34,538 nt of DNA from Negativibacillus sp. (lineage in GTDB: Bacteria; Bacillota; Clostridia; Oscillospirales; Ruminococcaceae), in the NCBI GenBank assembly GCA_020024325.1, contig JAHHTY010000016.1, forward strand, positions 1 through 34,538, written 5' to 3'. Below are positions 8,154 to 16,235 of this stretch, piece by piece. A program made the translations under genes and the position numbers. Numbering within the stretch: the stretch's first letter is position 1; each line of letters opens with the position of its first letter. The notes beneath the pieces are model-generated. The model ran no database searches and was not told the DNA's origin. It saw nothing but the letters and a program-made list of their open reading frames with translations.

Positions 8154-9445
8154 TACTCAACCCCATTTCGTTCGCTGTCTGTCTTTTTACCATTAGGCAG
8201 AAGCTCTATTCTTAATTTTGTAATTCTCTGTTCGTCCATTTCTGTTACCGTAACACGAATATAGTCATCATAGACAAATTCTTCGCCGACCTGTGGGATA
8301 TGCTCCAGCTGTTCCAGTGTCCAGCCACTGACAGTATTATAATCACTTTCAAAGGAACGGTTATCTTCGTCTAATTCTTCCATCAGGTCATAGATATTGT
8401 AATCACCGCTAACCTCATAAAGGAAATCGCTCTTTTTCACCAATTCCTCTTCAAAGTCATCATATTCGTCCCAGATTTCTCCAACCAGTTCTTCAACAAT
8501 GTCTTCTACTGTTACAAGTCCCATAGTGCCACCGTAATCATCTGTTACAATGGCAAGCGGCATCTTTTCTTTTCTCAGTTTTTCCAAAAGACGTGACAGG
8601 TTCATTGTTTTATGAACAAACAGGCATTGAGTTAGCAGAGAGCGAATGTTATGTTCTTTGCTGCTAATCTCATCTTCCAAAATATCCCTCACATGAACAA
8701 GACCGATAATATTGTCAACCGTATCTTCGTAAACAGGAATACGGGAAACCTTGCTGTTTTTTGCAAGTTCTAAAATCTCGTCCCAACTATCCTTTACATC
8801 CAGTGCAATCATATCAACACGAGGGGTAACGATTTCCTGCACTTCAATTTCATCAAATTCCAGTGCGGATTGGACAAGGTCACTTTCTTTTTCTTCCAGT
8901 ACGCCTTCTTCTTCGATAGACTCTACAATATATTTCAGTTCTTCCTCTGTTACGGATGGTTTATCATCTCCGCTGCCGGTATATTTTGCCATCAATTGAG
9001 CCAGTACATTAAGAATAGATGAAAACGGTTTAAAAATAACCATCAGTATGCTAATCGGTCTTGAAACTGTCAGTGCCAAAGATTCCGCATTGTTTTTTGC
9101 ATAATTCTTTGGTAACACCTCACCGCAAATCAAAACAATGATTGTCATGACAACAGTGGAAATAGCCGCACCACTTTCTTGACCAAATAAATGGCCACAA
9201 ATCAATGTTGCAATTGATGCAGAAGCAATATTAACGATATTGTTTCCAATCAATACTGTTGAGAGCATACGCTCATAACTTTCTGCTACCTTCAGCGTTC
9301 TGATTGCCCTCTGGTCGCCACTGTCTGCCATATTTTTCAATCGAATCTTATTGATGCTTGAAAACGCAGTTTCCGAAGCAGAAAAGAACGCTGAAAGTGC
9401 AACCAGAATCACCACCATTGCATAAGATAACCAGCTACTGCCCAA
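8153..9445 (-). CDS. CNNM/HlyC-CorC family CBS-domain membrane protein
   Basis: 430 residues. The N-terminal CNNM membrane domain spans about 1-155 and has the conserved SASETAFSSINKIRL near residues 22-36 and LICGEVLPKNYAK near 105-117. A CBS pair covers about 205-325 (TPRVDMIALD, SRIPVYEDTVDNIIGLVHVRDIL, VTDDYGGTMGLVTVEDIVEELVGEI), and a CorC_HlyC domain about 335-415. Family members are linked to Mg2+ homeostasis and are often mis-annotated as hemolysins. The start is uncertain: TTG 9445 gives a full CNNM helix but only a weak ribosome site; ATG 9418 is the alternative and would truncate helix 1. First gene of a two-gene operon with its promoter at 9523-9551. Confidence 0.93.
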   Translation of the reverse strand: MGSSWLSYAMVVILVALSAFFSASETAFSSINKIRLKNMADSGDQRAIRTLKVAESYERMLSTVLIGNNIVNIASASIATLICGHLFGQESGAAISTVVMTIIVLICGEVLPKNYAKNNAESLALTVSRPISILMVIFKPFSSILNVLAQLMAKYTGSGDDKPSVTEEELKYIVESIEEEGVLEEKESDLVQSALEFDEIEVQEIVTPRVDMIALDVKDSWDEILELAKNSKVSRIPVYEDTVDNIIGLVHVRDILEDEISSKEHNIRSLLTQCLFVHKTMNLSRLLEKLRKEKMPLAIVTDDYGGTMGLVTVEDIVEELVGEIWDEYDDFEEELVKKSDFLYEVSGDYNIYDLMEELDEDNRSFESDYNTVSGWTLEQLEHIPQVGEEFVYDDYIRVTVTEMDEQRITKLRIELLPNGKKTDSERNGVE

Positions 9446-9522
9446 AATTCATCAGCTCTACTTTCTTTAATTATTTTTGTACTGAAATACACACTTTTCT
9501 TAATAATTCCAGCCTGTATTTT

Positions 9523-9551
9523 ATTTTATCAGAATTCTTCTTCTTTCACAA
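9523..9551 (-). promoter_or_regulatory. Sigma-A promoter of the CNNM operon
   Basis: Minus strand: TTGTGA (9546-9551), 17 bp, TAAAAT (9523-9528). It lies about 80 bp upstream of the CNNM gene. Confidence 0.55.
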
Positions 9552-9809
9552 GTTTTTTTGTAATTATTTACAGTGATTTCACACCCTCCTAACTTCATGA
9601 TGAAAAATTACCTCTTGTTTTCTCTTCTTTTCTTCACTTTTCCTGTAATTTATCGTTTTTTAGACATCTACGAAAACAAATTATCCAGATAGTGGAAATA
9701 AAAAATAAGATAAATTTATCATTTCGGCTTCAATCTTTACGATGGATAGTATAATCAATGTAACCTTTTTATATAAAATGACAAGATTATAATTTTTTTA
9801 AAAGAAAGA

Positions 9810-9840
9810 TTGACTCTGGTGTAAGACCATAGTTTATAAT
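9810..9840 (+). promoter_or_regulatory. MerR-type promoter with 19-bp spacer and dyad, for MATE gene 1
   Basis: TTGACT (9810-9815) and TATAAT (9835-9840) are separated by 19 bp, two more than sigma-A prefers. The spacer carries a dyad ACTCTGGT...ACCATAGT (9813-9833, 7 of 8 arm positions paired). Overlong spacers spanned by a dyad are the hallmark of promoters activated by MerR-family proteins through DNA untwisting. The nearest merR gene is at 12472-13287. Confidence 0.7.
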
Positions 9841-9885
9841 CAGTGCTTGTAAGTATTCTATTGATGAAGGAAGGAGAAGATAAAA

Positions 9886-11274
9886 ATGATAAAGAATGAA
9901 TTAAAAAGTGAATTGAGCAGAAAATTTTATCGATATGTTCTGCCGTCAATGGTATCCATGTTGTTCAGCGGATTTTATTCGATGGTAGACGGTGTCTTTG
10001 TCGGAAACGCAGTCGGAAGTCAGGCTCTTGCCGCTATCAATCTTGTATATCCTGTGCAAGCCTGCATGAATGCTACTGCTTTTGGGCTTGGCGTAGGTGG
10101 TGCTGTTTTGATGAGCAAGCATATGGGTGCAGAGGATTATGAGGAAGCTGACAGCTCTATGGGCAACACCTTATCCATATTGGTAATTGCAGGTCTTGTT
10201 CTTATGGGTTTTTTCTGGTTTACAAAAGAATTTTGCATTCAGATTTTAGGTGCAACGGGCAGCATTGCCAGTTATGCTAATGATTATATCTCTGTCATTA
10301 TTCTTTGCGGCATCTTCCCTATCCTCGGCAATGGAATTACCCCTTTAATTCGTAACCAAGGCAGAACGATTGCCGCTACGCTTTTTATGAGCTCGGGGCT
10401 TATTACTAATATTGTTCTGGATTATGTTCTTGTTTTTCGTATGCGTATGGGGTTACGCGGTGCTGCTATTGCAACTGTAATTGCTCAAGCAGTGGTTGCT
10501 TGTTTGAGTCTTTCCTACTTATTCTTTAATAACCGCACTGTATTCTCCGCAGAGAAATTAAAAATCAAAGTTCAGCGTCTAAAAAATATTGTTAGAATTG
10601 CAGTTTCACCTTTTGGACAAACTTTGATTCCTTCTGTTATCATTGTATTAACAAACTGGCAGTGTATTCGTTATGGTAATGATGATGCCTTGGCTGTATT
10701 TTCTCTGATTTCTTATGTACTTGCATCTGTTCAGCTTCTGCTTCAAGGTGTGGGTGACGGAATTCAGCCGCTTCTCAGCTTTTACTATGGAGCCGGTCAA
10801 AGAAAGGAAATCCGCTACCTGTTCCGTAAAGGTGTTATCAGTGCAATTATTATTTCTCTTTTAACTGCGGTTGGTGTCGTTGTCGGCTCCAGACAAATTA
10901 TCACCCTGTTTGGTATGAGCGGTTCTATTGCAGAAGGGGCTCGTCCCGCATTGATTATCACAGCTACATCCTTTTTATTGGTGGGATTATCCCGCTGTAT
11001 CAGTGCATACTTCTACGCTGTGGAAAAAACAACCGTTTCCTCTGTGCTGGTTTACATTGAGCCGTGTCTGTTTTTCCCGATTGCACTGTACCTGCTGCCA
11101 CTTATCTTTCAGTTAAACGGTGTATGGCTTGCTTATCCTACCGCACAGCTTTTCCTTTCCGCACTTTGTGTTGCCTTGTATTTCCGAATTGAATATCTGG
11201 AAACCACAAGGGAAAACAACGTTGTCGGTAATTTTGAAATCAACAGTCGTGCTCCTGAATATTTTGAAGGGTAA
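9886..11274 (+). CDS. MATE family multidrug/cation efflux pump (1)
   Basis: 462 residues with about 12 predicted membrane helices in two repeats. Typical MATE sequence is seen: SMVDGVFVGNAVGSQALAAINL in the first repeat, GNGITPLIRNQGR near residues 145-157 and GDGIQPLLSFYYGAGQ in the second repeat. MATE pumps export cationic drugs or metabolites in exchange for Na+ or H+. The start ATG 9886 follows AAGGAG with nine bases between. It is a single gene ended by a hairpin at 11295-11339. Expression is probably MerR-controlled because of the 19-bp promoter spacer and operator dyad upstream. Confidence 0.94.
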   Translation: MIKNELKSELSRKFYRYVLPSMVSMLFSGFYSMVDGVFVGNAVGSQALAAINLVYPVQACMNATAFGLGVGGAVLMSKHMGAEDYEEADSSMGNTLSILVIAGLVLMGFFWFTKEFCIQILGATGSIASYANDYISVIILCGIFPILGNGITPLIRNQGRTIAATLFMSSGLITNIVLDYVLVFRMRMGLRGAAIATVIAQAVVACLSLSYLFFNNRTVFSAEKLKIKVQRLKNIVRIAVSPFGQTLIPSVIIVLTNWQCIRYGNDDALAVFSLISYVLASVQLLLQGVGDGIQPLLSFYYGAGQRKEIRYLFRKGVISAIIISLLTAVGVVVGSRQIITLFGMSGSIAEGARPALIITATSFLLVGLSRCISAYFYAVEKTTVSSVLVYIEPCLFFPIALYLLPLIFQLNGVWLAYPTAQLFLSALCVALYFRIEYLETTRENNVVGNFEINSRAPEYFEG

Positions 11275-11294
11275 GATACAAATAAATAATCTGT

Positions 11295-11339
11295 AAAAAA
11301 CGAAGCTTTGTACTTTTTCTATACAAGGCTTCGTTTTTT
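11295..11339. terminator. Bidirectional terminator between MATE gene 1 and the TfoX_N gene
   Basis: Arms 11295-11312 and 11322-11339 pair over 18 bp with one mismatch or wobble. The A-tract and T-tract flanks serve the two convergent transcripts. Confidence 0.85.
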
Positions 11340-11370
11340 GTTTCATAATTTATAAGGTAATGCAACGGGC

Positions 11371-11682
11371 TTATCTTTTCTTTAATATAGGAAGTTCATC
11401 ATAAATTGCATCGAACAATTCTCGGAAAAACTCGCAGCTTTGCTCTGGGTCAACGAACAGCATTTCTTTTGCCCCTTTATACGGTAGTTCATATCGTGCA
11501 TCCGGCATAAGTTTTTTTGCGGATTTGACAGGCTTAATCAGCAGTCTGTTGTCATAAATCCCCCCTACGATTTTGTCACGATAGTAAAGAATATATTCCC
11601 CCATCATCGCTCTATATCGAATATCCTCTAAGCCGGATAAACGCTCTAATACAAATTCTAAATATTCCTTGCTTGAAGCCAT
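11371..11682 (-). CDS. TfoX N-terminal domain protein
   Basis: A 103-residue protein consisting of one TfoX_N domain (EYLEFVLERLSGLEDIRYRAMMGEYILYYRDKIV split over the first half, then AKKLMPDARYELPYKGAKEMLFV). TfoX/Sxy itself is a competence regulator in Gammaproteobacteria, but stand-alone TfoX_N proteins in Firmicutes have no settled role, so competence should not be inferred. The start ATG 11682 has GGAGG eight bases upstream; the ATG at 11697 is weaker. The gene directly follows the DUF1624 gene and is probably the last of its operon. Confidence 0.85.
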   Translation of the reverse strand: MASSKEYLEFVLERLSGLEDIRYRAMMGEYILYYRDKIVGGIYDNRLLIKPVKSAKKLMPDARYELPYKGAKEMLFVDPEQSCEFFRELFDAIYDELPILKKR

Positions 11683-11701
11683 TTTATTTTCCTCCATTTT
11701 A

Positions 11702-12457
11702 TCAAACCTTAAATATCACATAAAGTATCAAATACAAAATCGGTTGATGCAATAGGTAAATCCACAGGCTTTTTCTTCCTAAAAATGCCAAAACTTTGCT
11801 ATGGGAAACAGTAGTCCACCTAGGCAAAGATACCCCTGAAAAACACACACCTGCCCAAAACAGAAAAATATATGGAATCAAAGGGAAATAGTCTGACGAA
11901 TAAAAATGGCTGTCATGGAATCCCAAAAAGAAAAGCCAGTTATTTTGAAACAGAAAGGACGGCAATTCGATAGAGTATTGCGGTGAAAAGCCAATCCAGC
12001 CCAGTTGGAGATGATATGTAATCCAAAATAAAAGCAGTCCTGCTGCCACCCCTATGAAAGGAGGCATTTTGTGCAAATATTTACCGAGTGGGATTGTTAA
12101 TAAAACTGCCAATCCCATAAAATGCAGTAAACCAAATACAATCAATAAATCCGGGACTGCAAGAGCTGTTACTGCTGTAAAAACCATCCCCCACAGCAGC
12201 AGACGCAATCCTCTTTTCAGATTATTTTTGGAATAGCTGCAACAGATTCCGGAAATAAAGATGAATACACCACAAATCATTAACTGCCACCAATCTGCCA
12301 AATCACTGAAAATCCAGTTTATTTTGGGAAGCTCGAAAATGACCGCTAAATCATAGAACAAGTGGTACACAATCATATTTAAAATCATGAAGCCCCGCAG
12401 CTCGTCGAAGAAAATCACCCTCATACTTTTTTCTTTCATTTCATCATCTTCTTTCAC
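11702..12457 (-). CDS. DUF1624/HGSNAT-like membrane acyltransferase family protein
   Basis: 251 residues with about seven or eight membrane helices. The N-terminal motif FFDELRGFMILNMIVYHLFYD (split here as FFDELRGF and MIVYHL) matches the DUF1624/heparan-alpha-glucosaminide N-acetyltransferase-like family, with FGLLHFMGLAV in the middle and LAFLGRKSLWIYLLHQPIL at the C-terminus, a typical acyltransferase-3-like end. The reaction and substrate are unknown. The start is ambiguous between GTG 12457 and ATG 12439; neither has a strong ribosome site, which fits coupling to the merR gene ending 14 bp upstream. Confidence 0.85.
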   Translation of the reverse strand: MKEDDEMKEKSMRVIFFDELRGFMILNMIVYHLFYDLAVIFELPKINWIFSDLADWWQLMICGVFIFISGICCSYSKNNLKRGLRLLLWGMVFTAVTALAVPDLLIVFGLLHFMGLAVLLTIPLGKYLHKMPPFIGVAAGLLLFWITYHLQLGWIGFSPQYSIELPSFLFQNNWLFFLGFHDSHFYSSDYFPLIPYIFLFWAGVCFSGVSLPRWTTVSHSKVLAFLGRKSLWIYLLHQPILYLILYVIFKV

Positions 12458-12471
12458 ACCATCACTGATAT

Positions 12472-13287
12472 TTATTCTTCTGCAATCGGAATAAAAAGCT
12501 CTGCATAATAATGATCAAAATCAGTGTAAGAAATTAACGGAATTTCAATTACAAGCAACTCATCTTTGAGCTTTATATTGTGTGCTTTTGCATAATTCAT
12601 CATCTTTTCCACTTCTCCGCTTTGTAGATTTGCTTTATAAAAACGCACTACACTATGCAAAGCCTTCACACCATGAATCAATTTTCCCGATTCGGTTTCT
12701 CCTCCAAGTTCTTTTGTTGTTTGACAATCAATCAACAATATCGTCCGTATCGGGGACTCTGACGGCTGTTTTTTACCTTCTCTGTCTACAATAGTATATT
12801 CTCTTGCAAGCTGGCAAAAAACATAGCGGTCATAATCCATTCCGGACACCTGCTCAATATATTCTGCCAAATCATCCTCTCTTTGCTCAAACAAAATATT
12901 GCTTTGCGGGAAAAAGGTGATGTCAATTTCCTCTGCCTGCTCTTTAACACGCTTCACTAACGATTCCACGTGCTCGATTCTCTTTAAAATCTGTTGTTCG
13001 TAGCGGATTTTTTTCTGCGTTTCCAGACGTTTTTCTTCCAGCAAAACAACCAGCTGTTCTTCATTGCTGTCCTGATAAATGCTGGATATCTGGCTGATAC
13101 TCATTCCAAGACTTCGGTAATAGCTGATATCCAGCAGTTCCATAATCTGATAGAGTGAATACATTCGATAGTTATTTGCAGGATTGATTTGAGGGTGAAC
13201 TAAACCTTTCTTTTCATAAAACCGCACTGCATCAATCCCAAGCCCTAACATAGATGCTACTTGAGATATTGTAAACTTTCGCTCCAC
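12472..13287 (-). CDS. MerR family regulator with GyrI-like effector domain (1)
   Basis: 271 residues. The N-terminal MerR winged helix-turn-helix spans about 1-70 (FTISQVASMLGLGIDAVRFYEKKGLV, with NYRMYS in the wing). A dimerising coiled coil follows at about 75-120, then a BmrR-like GyrI effector domain at about 120-271 that in the family binds cationic drugs. The start is GTG 13287 with AAGGAG nine bases upstream. Downstream genes (DUF1624, TfoX_N) follow closely. The MATE gene at 9886 carries a MerR-type promoter without an adjacent merR, so this protein is its likely activator (inference). Confidence 0.92.
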   Translation of the reverse strand: MERKFTISQVASMLGLGIDAVRFYEKKGLVHPQINPANNYRMYSLYQIMELLDISYYRSLGMSISQISSIYQDSNEEQLVVLLEEKRLETQKKIRYEQQILKRIEHVESLVKRVKEQAEEIDITFFPQSNILFEQREDDLAEYIEQVSGMDYDRYVFCQLAREYTIVDREGKKQPSESPIRTILLIDCQTTKELGGETESGKLIHGVKALHSVVRFYKANLQSGEVEKMMNYAKAHNIKLKDELLVIEIPLISYTDFDHYYAELFIPIAEE

Positions 13288-13382
13288 TTGATTTCTCTCC
13301 TTGCTGTATCTTCCTGTCTGTTTTTCTGCTCTTTTTCATTTTAAAGTATCTACAATATCATTCTTAGAAAATTCTGTTGTTT

Positions 13383-14576
13383 TTATCTTTCCTTTTGCAC
13401 AATAATCTGCCTTGCCTTTTGCAGCAAATCGGCTTTTGTATTTGCAAGTGATTCTTGCATACACAGTTCCAATAATTCTGCTAACACACAACCAATGATT
13501 TTTCCTTTCGGGAAGCCTTGCTCTATCAAAGTATTTCCGTCAATGCAAAGGTGGGATATTTTCCATACGCCCTGTTTTGCTTTATTGAGATATACCCTCT
13601 TTTGCTTTGCTTTTTCCGGTGCTTCCAGTGTTGTCAGCTGCAAAAAGTCCTCTATGCTTTCTTCAGGATATTGATTCAGCAGGTGGCGAAAGTCAATTAC
13701 ACTATCACTTAGCTGGTGCTGAATCTTCCATACGTTTTCTGCTCGTAGGATTGCATTTTTCGGGCAATGTAATTGTTTAAGCAGATTAGCCGCATTCAGG
13801 TTTTCCTGTTGATATAACCAAATCAATCGCAAAACAGCATCTGTCGGCAGTTGCTGGATTTTTCTGATATTTTTTTGCAGCAAAAGTTGCGGCAAAATAA
13901 TCTGCCAAACTTTTTTGCAAAGGCAAAGTACATCCGCAGCACCGAAAGACACCAGCAGTTTTTCAAGCTCTGTCCAAATTCGTTCAACAGAAATTTCTTT
14001 TAAAAGTGCTGCCTTTTTTTCTGCCGATTCCAAAAGTTCTTTATCTGCCTGAAAGTTTAGGGATGCACAAAAGCGAAGTGCCCTCAAAATTCGCAGAGCG
14101 TCCTCTTCAAAACGGTCCTCTGCTTTACCTACACAACGAATCAGCTTGTTTTGCAAATCCTGTTGCCCGCCAAAACAATCCAACAAGCCTCGCTTTGGAT
14201 GATATGCCATTGCATTAACTGTAAAATCTCTGCGGGCTAAATCTTCACAAACAGAATCGGTAAATAAAATCCGATCAGGATGACGATGGTCAGAACACCC
14301 GCTTTCTACACGGAAGGTGGTAATCTCATACACCTGTTCTTTGTTGACAACGCCCACCGTTCCATGCTCTTTCCCTTGCAGAATCAGTCGTTTATCCGAA
14401 AAAATTTGCTCCATTTTTTTCGGACTTGCCGAGGTTGTCATATCCCAATCCGATGGAACTTTTCCCATTAAACTGTCCCGCACACATCCGCCGACAATCC
14501 AGCAACTTTCCCCTGCATCCTCCAATCGCTGCATCAGCTCTAAAGCATCGTATGGAATAGAAATATTATTCATCAT
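13383..14576 (-). CDS. cca: CCA tRNA nucleotidyltransferase (poly(A) polymerase/CCA-adding family)
   Basis: 397 residues of class II nucleotidyltransferase sequence. The GG motif is at 29-30 (WIVGGCVRDSL), the metal-binding DxD at 43-45 (SDWDMTT), motif B is RRDFTVNAMAY (115-125) and the neck is EDALRILRALRF (158-169). It adds or repairs the 3' CCA end of tRNAs in the cytoplasm. No HD domain is evident at the C-terminus. Two adjacent ATGs stand at the start; the ribosome site is weak because the start is embedded in the end of a 43-codon ORF that should couple translation. merR 1 follows after 95 bp with no terminator seen. Confidence 0.95.
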   Translation of the reverse strand: MMNNISIPYDALELMQRLEDAGESCWIVGGCVRDSLMGKVPSDWDMTTSASPKKMEQIFSDKRLILQGKEHGTVGVVNKEQVYEITTFRVESGCSDHRHPDRILFTDSVCEDLARRDFTVNAMAYHPKRGLLDCFGGQQDLQNKLIRCVGKAEDRFEEDALRILRALRFCASLNFQADKELLESAEKKAALLKEISVERIWTELEKLLVSFGAADVLCLCKKVWQIILPQLLLQKNIRKIQQLPTDAVLRLIWLYQQENLNAANLLKQLHCPKNAILRAENVWKIQHQLSDSVIDFRHLLNQYPEESIEDFLQLTTLEAPEKAKQKRVYLNKAKQGVWKISHLCIDGNTLIEQGFPKGKIIGCVLAELLELCMQESLANTKADLLQKARQIIVQKER

Positions 14577-14697
14577 CTTTACTGTTCTGCAAATCTATTT
14601 TTTGCAGCTCCGAAAGGTAGCCATTGGGGTCATGGCAAAAAAAGGAATACATCGGAAAAGCAGGGTGATGTTTTGGTTCTTGTGTAACCTTTATCAT
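14566..14697 (-). CDS. 43-residue ORF resembling a glyoxalase (VOC) C-terminus, coupled to cca
   Basis: A short ORF with a perfect GAGGAGG eight bases before ATG 14697. It encodes 43 residues including PMYSFFCHDPNGYLSELQKID, which resembles the last strand of vicinal-oxygen-chelate (glyoxalase-like) proteins, where F-x-D-P-x-G...E-x-Q supplies the final metal-ligand Glu. Such proteins are normally about 120 residues, so this is either a truncated remnant or a short leader peptide. Its stop lies 11 bases inside cca, whose own start lacks a good ribosome site, so translational coupling to cca is likely. I rate the ORF as translated with fair confidence; the VOC resemblance is by eye. Confidence 0.55.
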   Translation of the reverse strand: MIKVTQEPKHHPAFPMYSFFCHDPNGYLSELQKIDLQNSKDDE

Positions 14698-14736
14698 TCA
14701 TCTTCCTCCTCTAAAACATATTAACTTTATCATAAC

Positions 14737-14770
14737 AAAAACCTCTCCCCAAAACAAGGGAGAGGTTTTT
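14737..14770. terminator. Bidirectional terminator after the MacB-like permease gene
   Basis: Perfect 13-bp arms (14737-14749, 14758-14770) are flanked by A and T tracts with an 8-base loop. It ends the minus-strand operon 14808-19043. Confidence 0.88.
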
Positions 14771-14807
14771 AAAACAATGAAAAGTGAAAAGAAAATTCAG
14801 CAATATT

Positions 14808-16235
14808 TTATTCATGTTTAATTGCTTCCAATGCAGAAATCTTTACTGCACGGTTTGCAGGATAAAAACCGGAAACTAAGCCGATAATGGTCGAGAAAAC
14901 AATTGCTCCCAAAATTAACCATAGCGGAATAATGGAAAGCTGTGCTCCACCGCCCATCATTCCCATACCGCCCATCATACCGGCAAGAAAACCACCGTTT
15001 TCTCCGGCAAAGCTTCCTGTCATTGCCATATAGTTCAGTATCTTTGAAAACAAAATACTGATGCCAACGCCTGCTACACCTCCGCAGAAACCAATTACTC
15101 CTGCTTCCATCAGAAAGACGACACGGATATTGCCAACCTTACACCCCAAAACCTTCATAACACCAATTTCTCTGGTGCGCTCGTAGATAGACATAATCAT
15201 AGTATTTGTAATACCGATTGCTGCTACCAACAGGGAGATTGCCGCAAGGCTGCCCAAAAACAGCTGCTGCTGTTTCATCTGTTTTTGCATTGGTTCACGG
15301 ACAGAATCCAAAGAATAGGTTTCATAACCCATATCTTTTATCATTTGATCGACCTGTGACACAAGGTCGATGCTTGATACTTTGACTTTTACCTGTGCAT
15401 AGTTACTCAAAGTATCCTGGTTCATCTCGTTATTCTTTTTGTCATCTCTGATTTTATTGACACGCTTATATTCCTTATAAAGTTCTTTTAGATCACGAAT
15501 ATCAATAAAGCTGCCATAGCCGGTTTCCCATCCCAGACTATTGTTTTCTTTTAAAATTCCGGTTACATGAACTTCTTTGGTGATGGTGGGATATTGCGGT
15601 TCCCCTTTATCATTATAGGAAGAAGATTCCAGTTTCAGCGTCATCTTATCTTGGATAGGGTCTACAAACGGGTCTTCTATTTTTCCTTTTTCATCCGGAT
15701 AAGGGCTAACCTGATTATTTCTCCAGCTTCGTTTTGTATCGGTAAAGTTATACACTGTCTGGCTGCCCATCATAATATTAACCGTTTTTTTGGTGTTTGT
15801 GCCGGAGGACAATAATTCACCCTGTTGTACCTCATAACCGAAATGTTTTAGAGCTTCGGAATAAACACCCACTAAGTCATACATATGCATCTCATAGCGA
15901 TCGTTTCTTCCTGCGGTCATTTTCATATTCATGTTAGAAACGGAAGCGAATGGAGTGACTGCAATGACGCCTTCTATCTGGGAAATTTTAGTGAGTACAG
16001 CGTCATCTAACTTTGGTTTGTCTTTTGAACTTCCATAGTTTTGGATGGTGATTTGCGTTAAATCTCCCATCTGAGCCAGTGACTCTTCCATCGCCTGCGT
16101 CATTGCAAGACCGAGAGAAATCATTACCACAATCGCACAGGTTCCGACCACAACACCGGTCATGGTGAGTAACGTCCTTGCTTTTCGGCGGAGAAGATTT
16201 CTCATGGTCATAGATATTAAATCAAACAGTTTCAT
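14808..16235 (-). CDS. MacB/FtsX-type ABC transporter permease with Met/Gly-rich loop
   Basis: 475 residues in MacB topology: helix 1 at about 21-43 after RNLLRRKARTLLTM, a large extracytoplasmic domain at about 45-325, then three C-terminal helices (about 326-348, 372-399, 437-460) and the terminal motif PANRAVKISALEAIKHE. The cytoplasmic loop YERTREIGVMKVLG contacts the ATPase in this family. Unusually, the extracytoplasmic loop between helices 3 and 4 contains GFLAGMMGGMGMMGGGA (about 415-431), and the large domain has NMNMKM (101-106) and EMHMYD (115-120). Such Met clusters resemble Cu(I)/Ag(I)-binding segments, but that is inference. It overlaps the preceding gene by 14 bp. Confidence 0.9.
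   Translation of the reverse strand: MKLFDLISMTMRNLLRRKARTLLTMTGVVVGTCAIVVMISLGLAMTQAMEESLAQMGDLTQITIQNYGSSKDKPKLDDAVLTKISQIEGVIAVTPFASVSNMNMKMTAGRNDRYEMHMYDLVGVYSEALKHFGYEVQQGELLSSGTNTKKTVNIMMGSQTVYNFTDTKRSWRNNQVSPYPDEKGKIEDPFVDPIQDKMTLKLESSSYNDKGEPQYPTITKEVHVTGILKENNSLGWETGYGSFIDIRDLKELYKEYKRVNKIRDDKKNNEMNQDTLSNYAQVKVKVSSIDLVSQVDQMIKDMGYETYSLDSVREPMQKQMKQQQLFLGSLAAISLLVAAIGITNTMIMSIYERTREIGVMKVLGCKVGNIRVVFLMEAGVIGFCGGVAGVGISILFSKILNYMAMTGSFAGENGGFLAGMMGGMGMMGGGAQLSIIPLWLILGAIVFSTIIGLVSGFYPANRAVKISALEAIKHE

Larger units (their letters stand above)
9446..9885. other. Intergenic region between divergent CNNM operon and MATE gene
   Basis: 440 bp, very AT-rich. It holds the minus-strand CNNM promoter (9523-9551) and the plus-strand MATE promoter (9810-9840) with a ribosome site AAGGAG just before 9886. 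Between about 9560 and 9800 I see no gene, strong hairpin or recognisable riboswitch. Confidence 0.7.

Noticed and set aside
9560..9800. Possible riboswitch or small RNA in the long AT-rich leader before MATE 1
   Set aside because: No conserved riboswitch core, stable stem or terminator was visible.
11371..11682. Competence role for the TfoX_N protein
   Set aside because: Only the TfoX N-terminal domain is present and no other competence genes lie nearby; the domain is not evidence for competence in Firmicutes.
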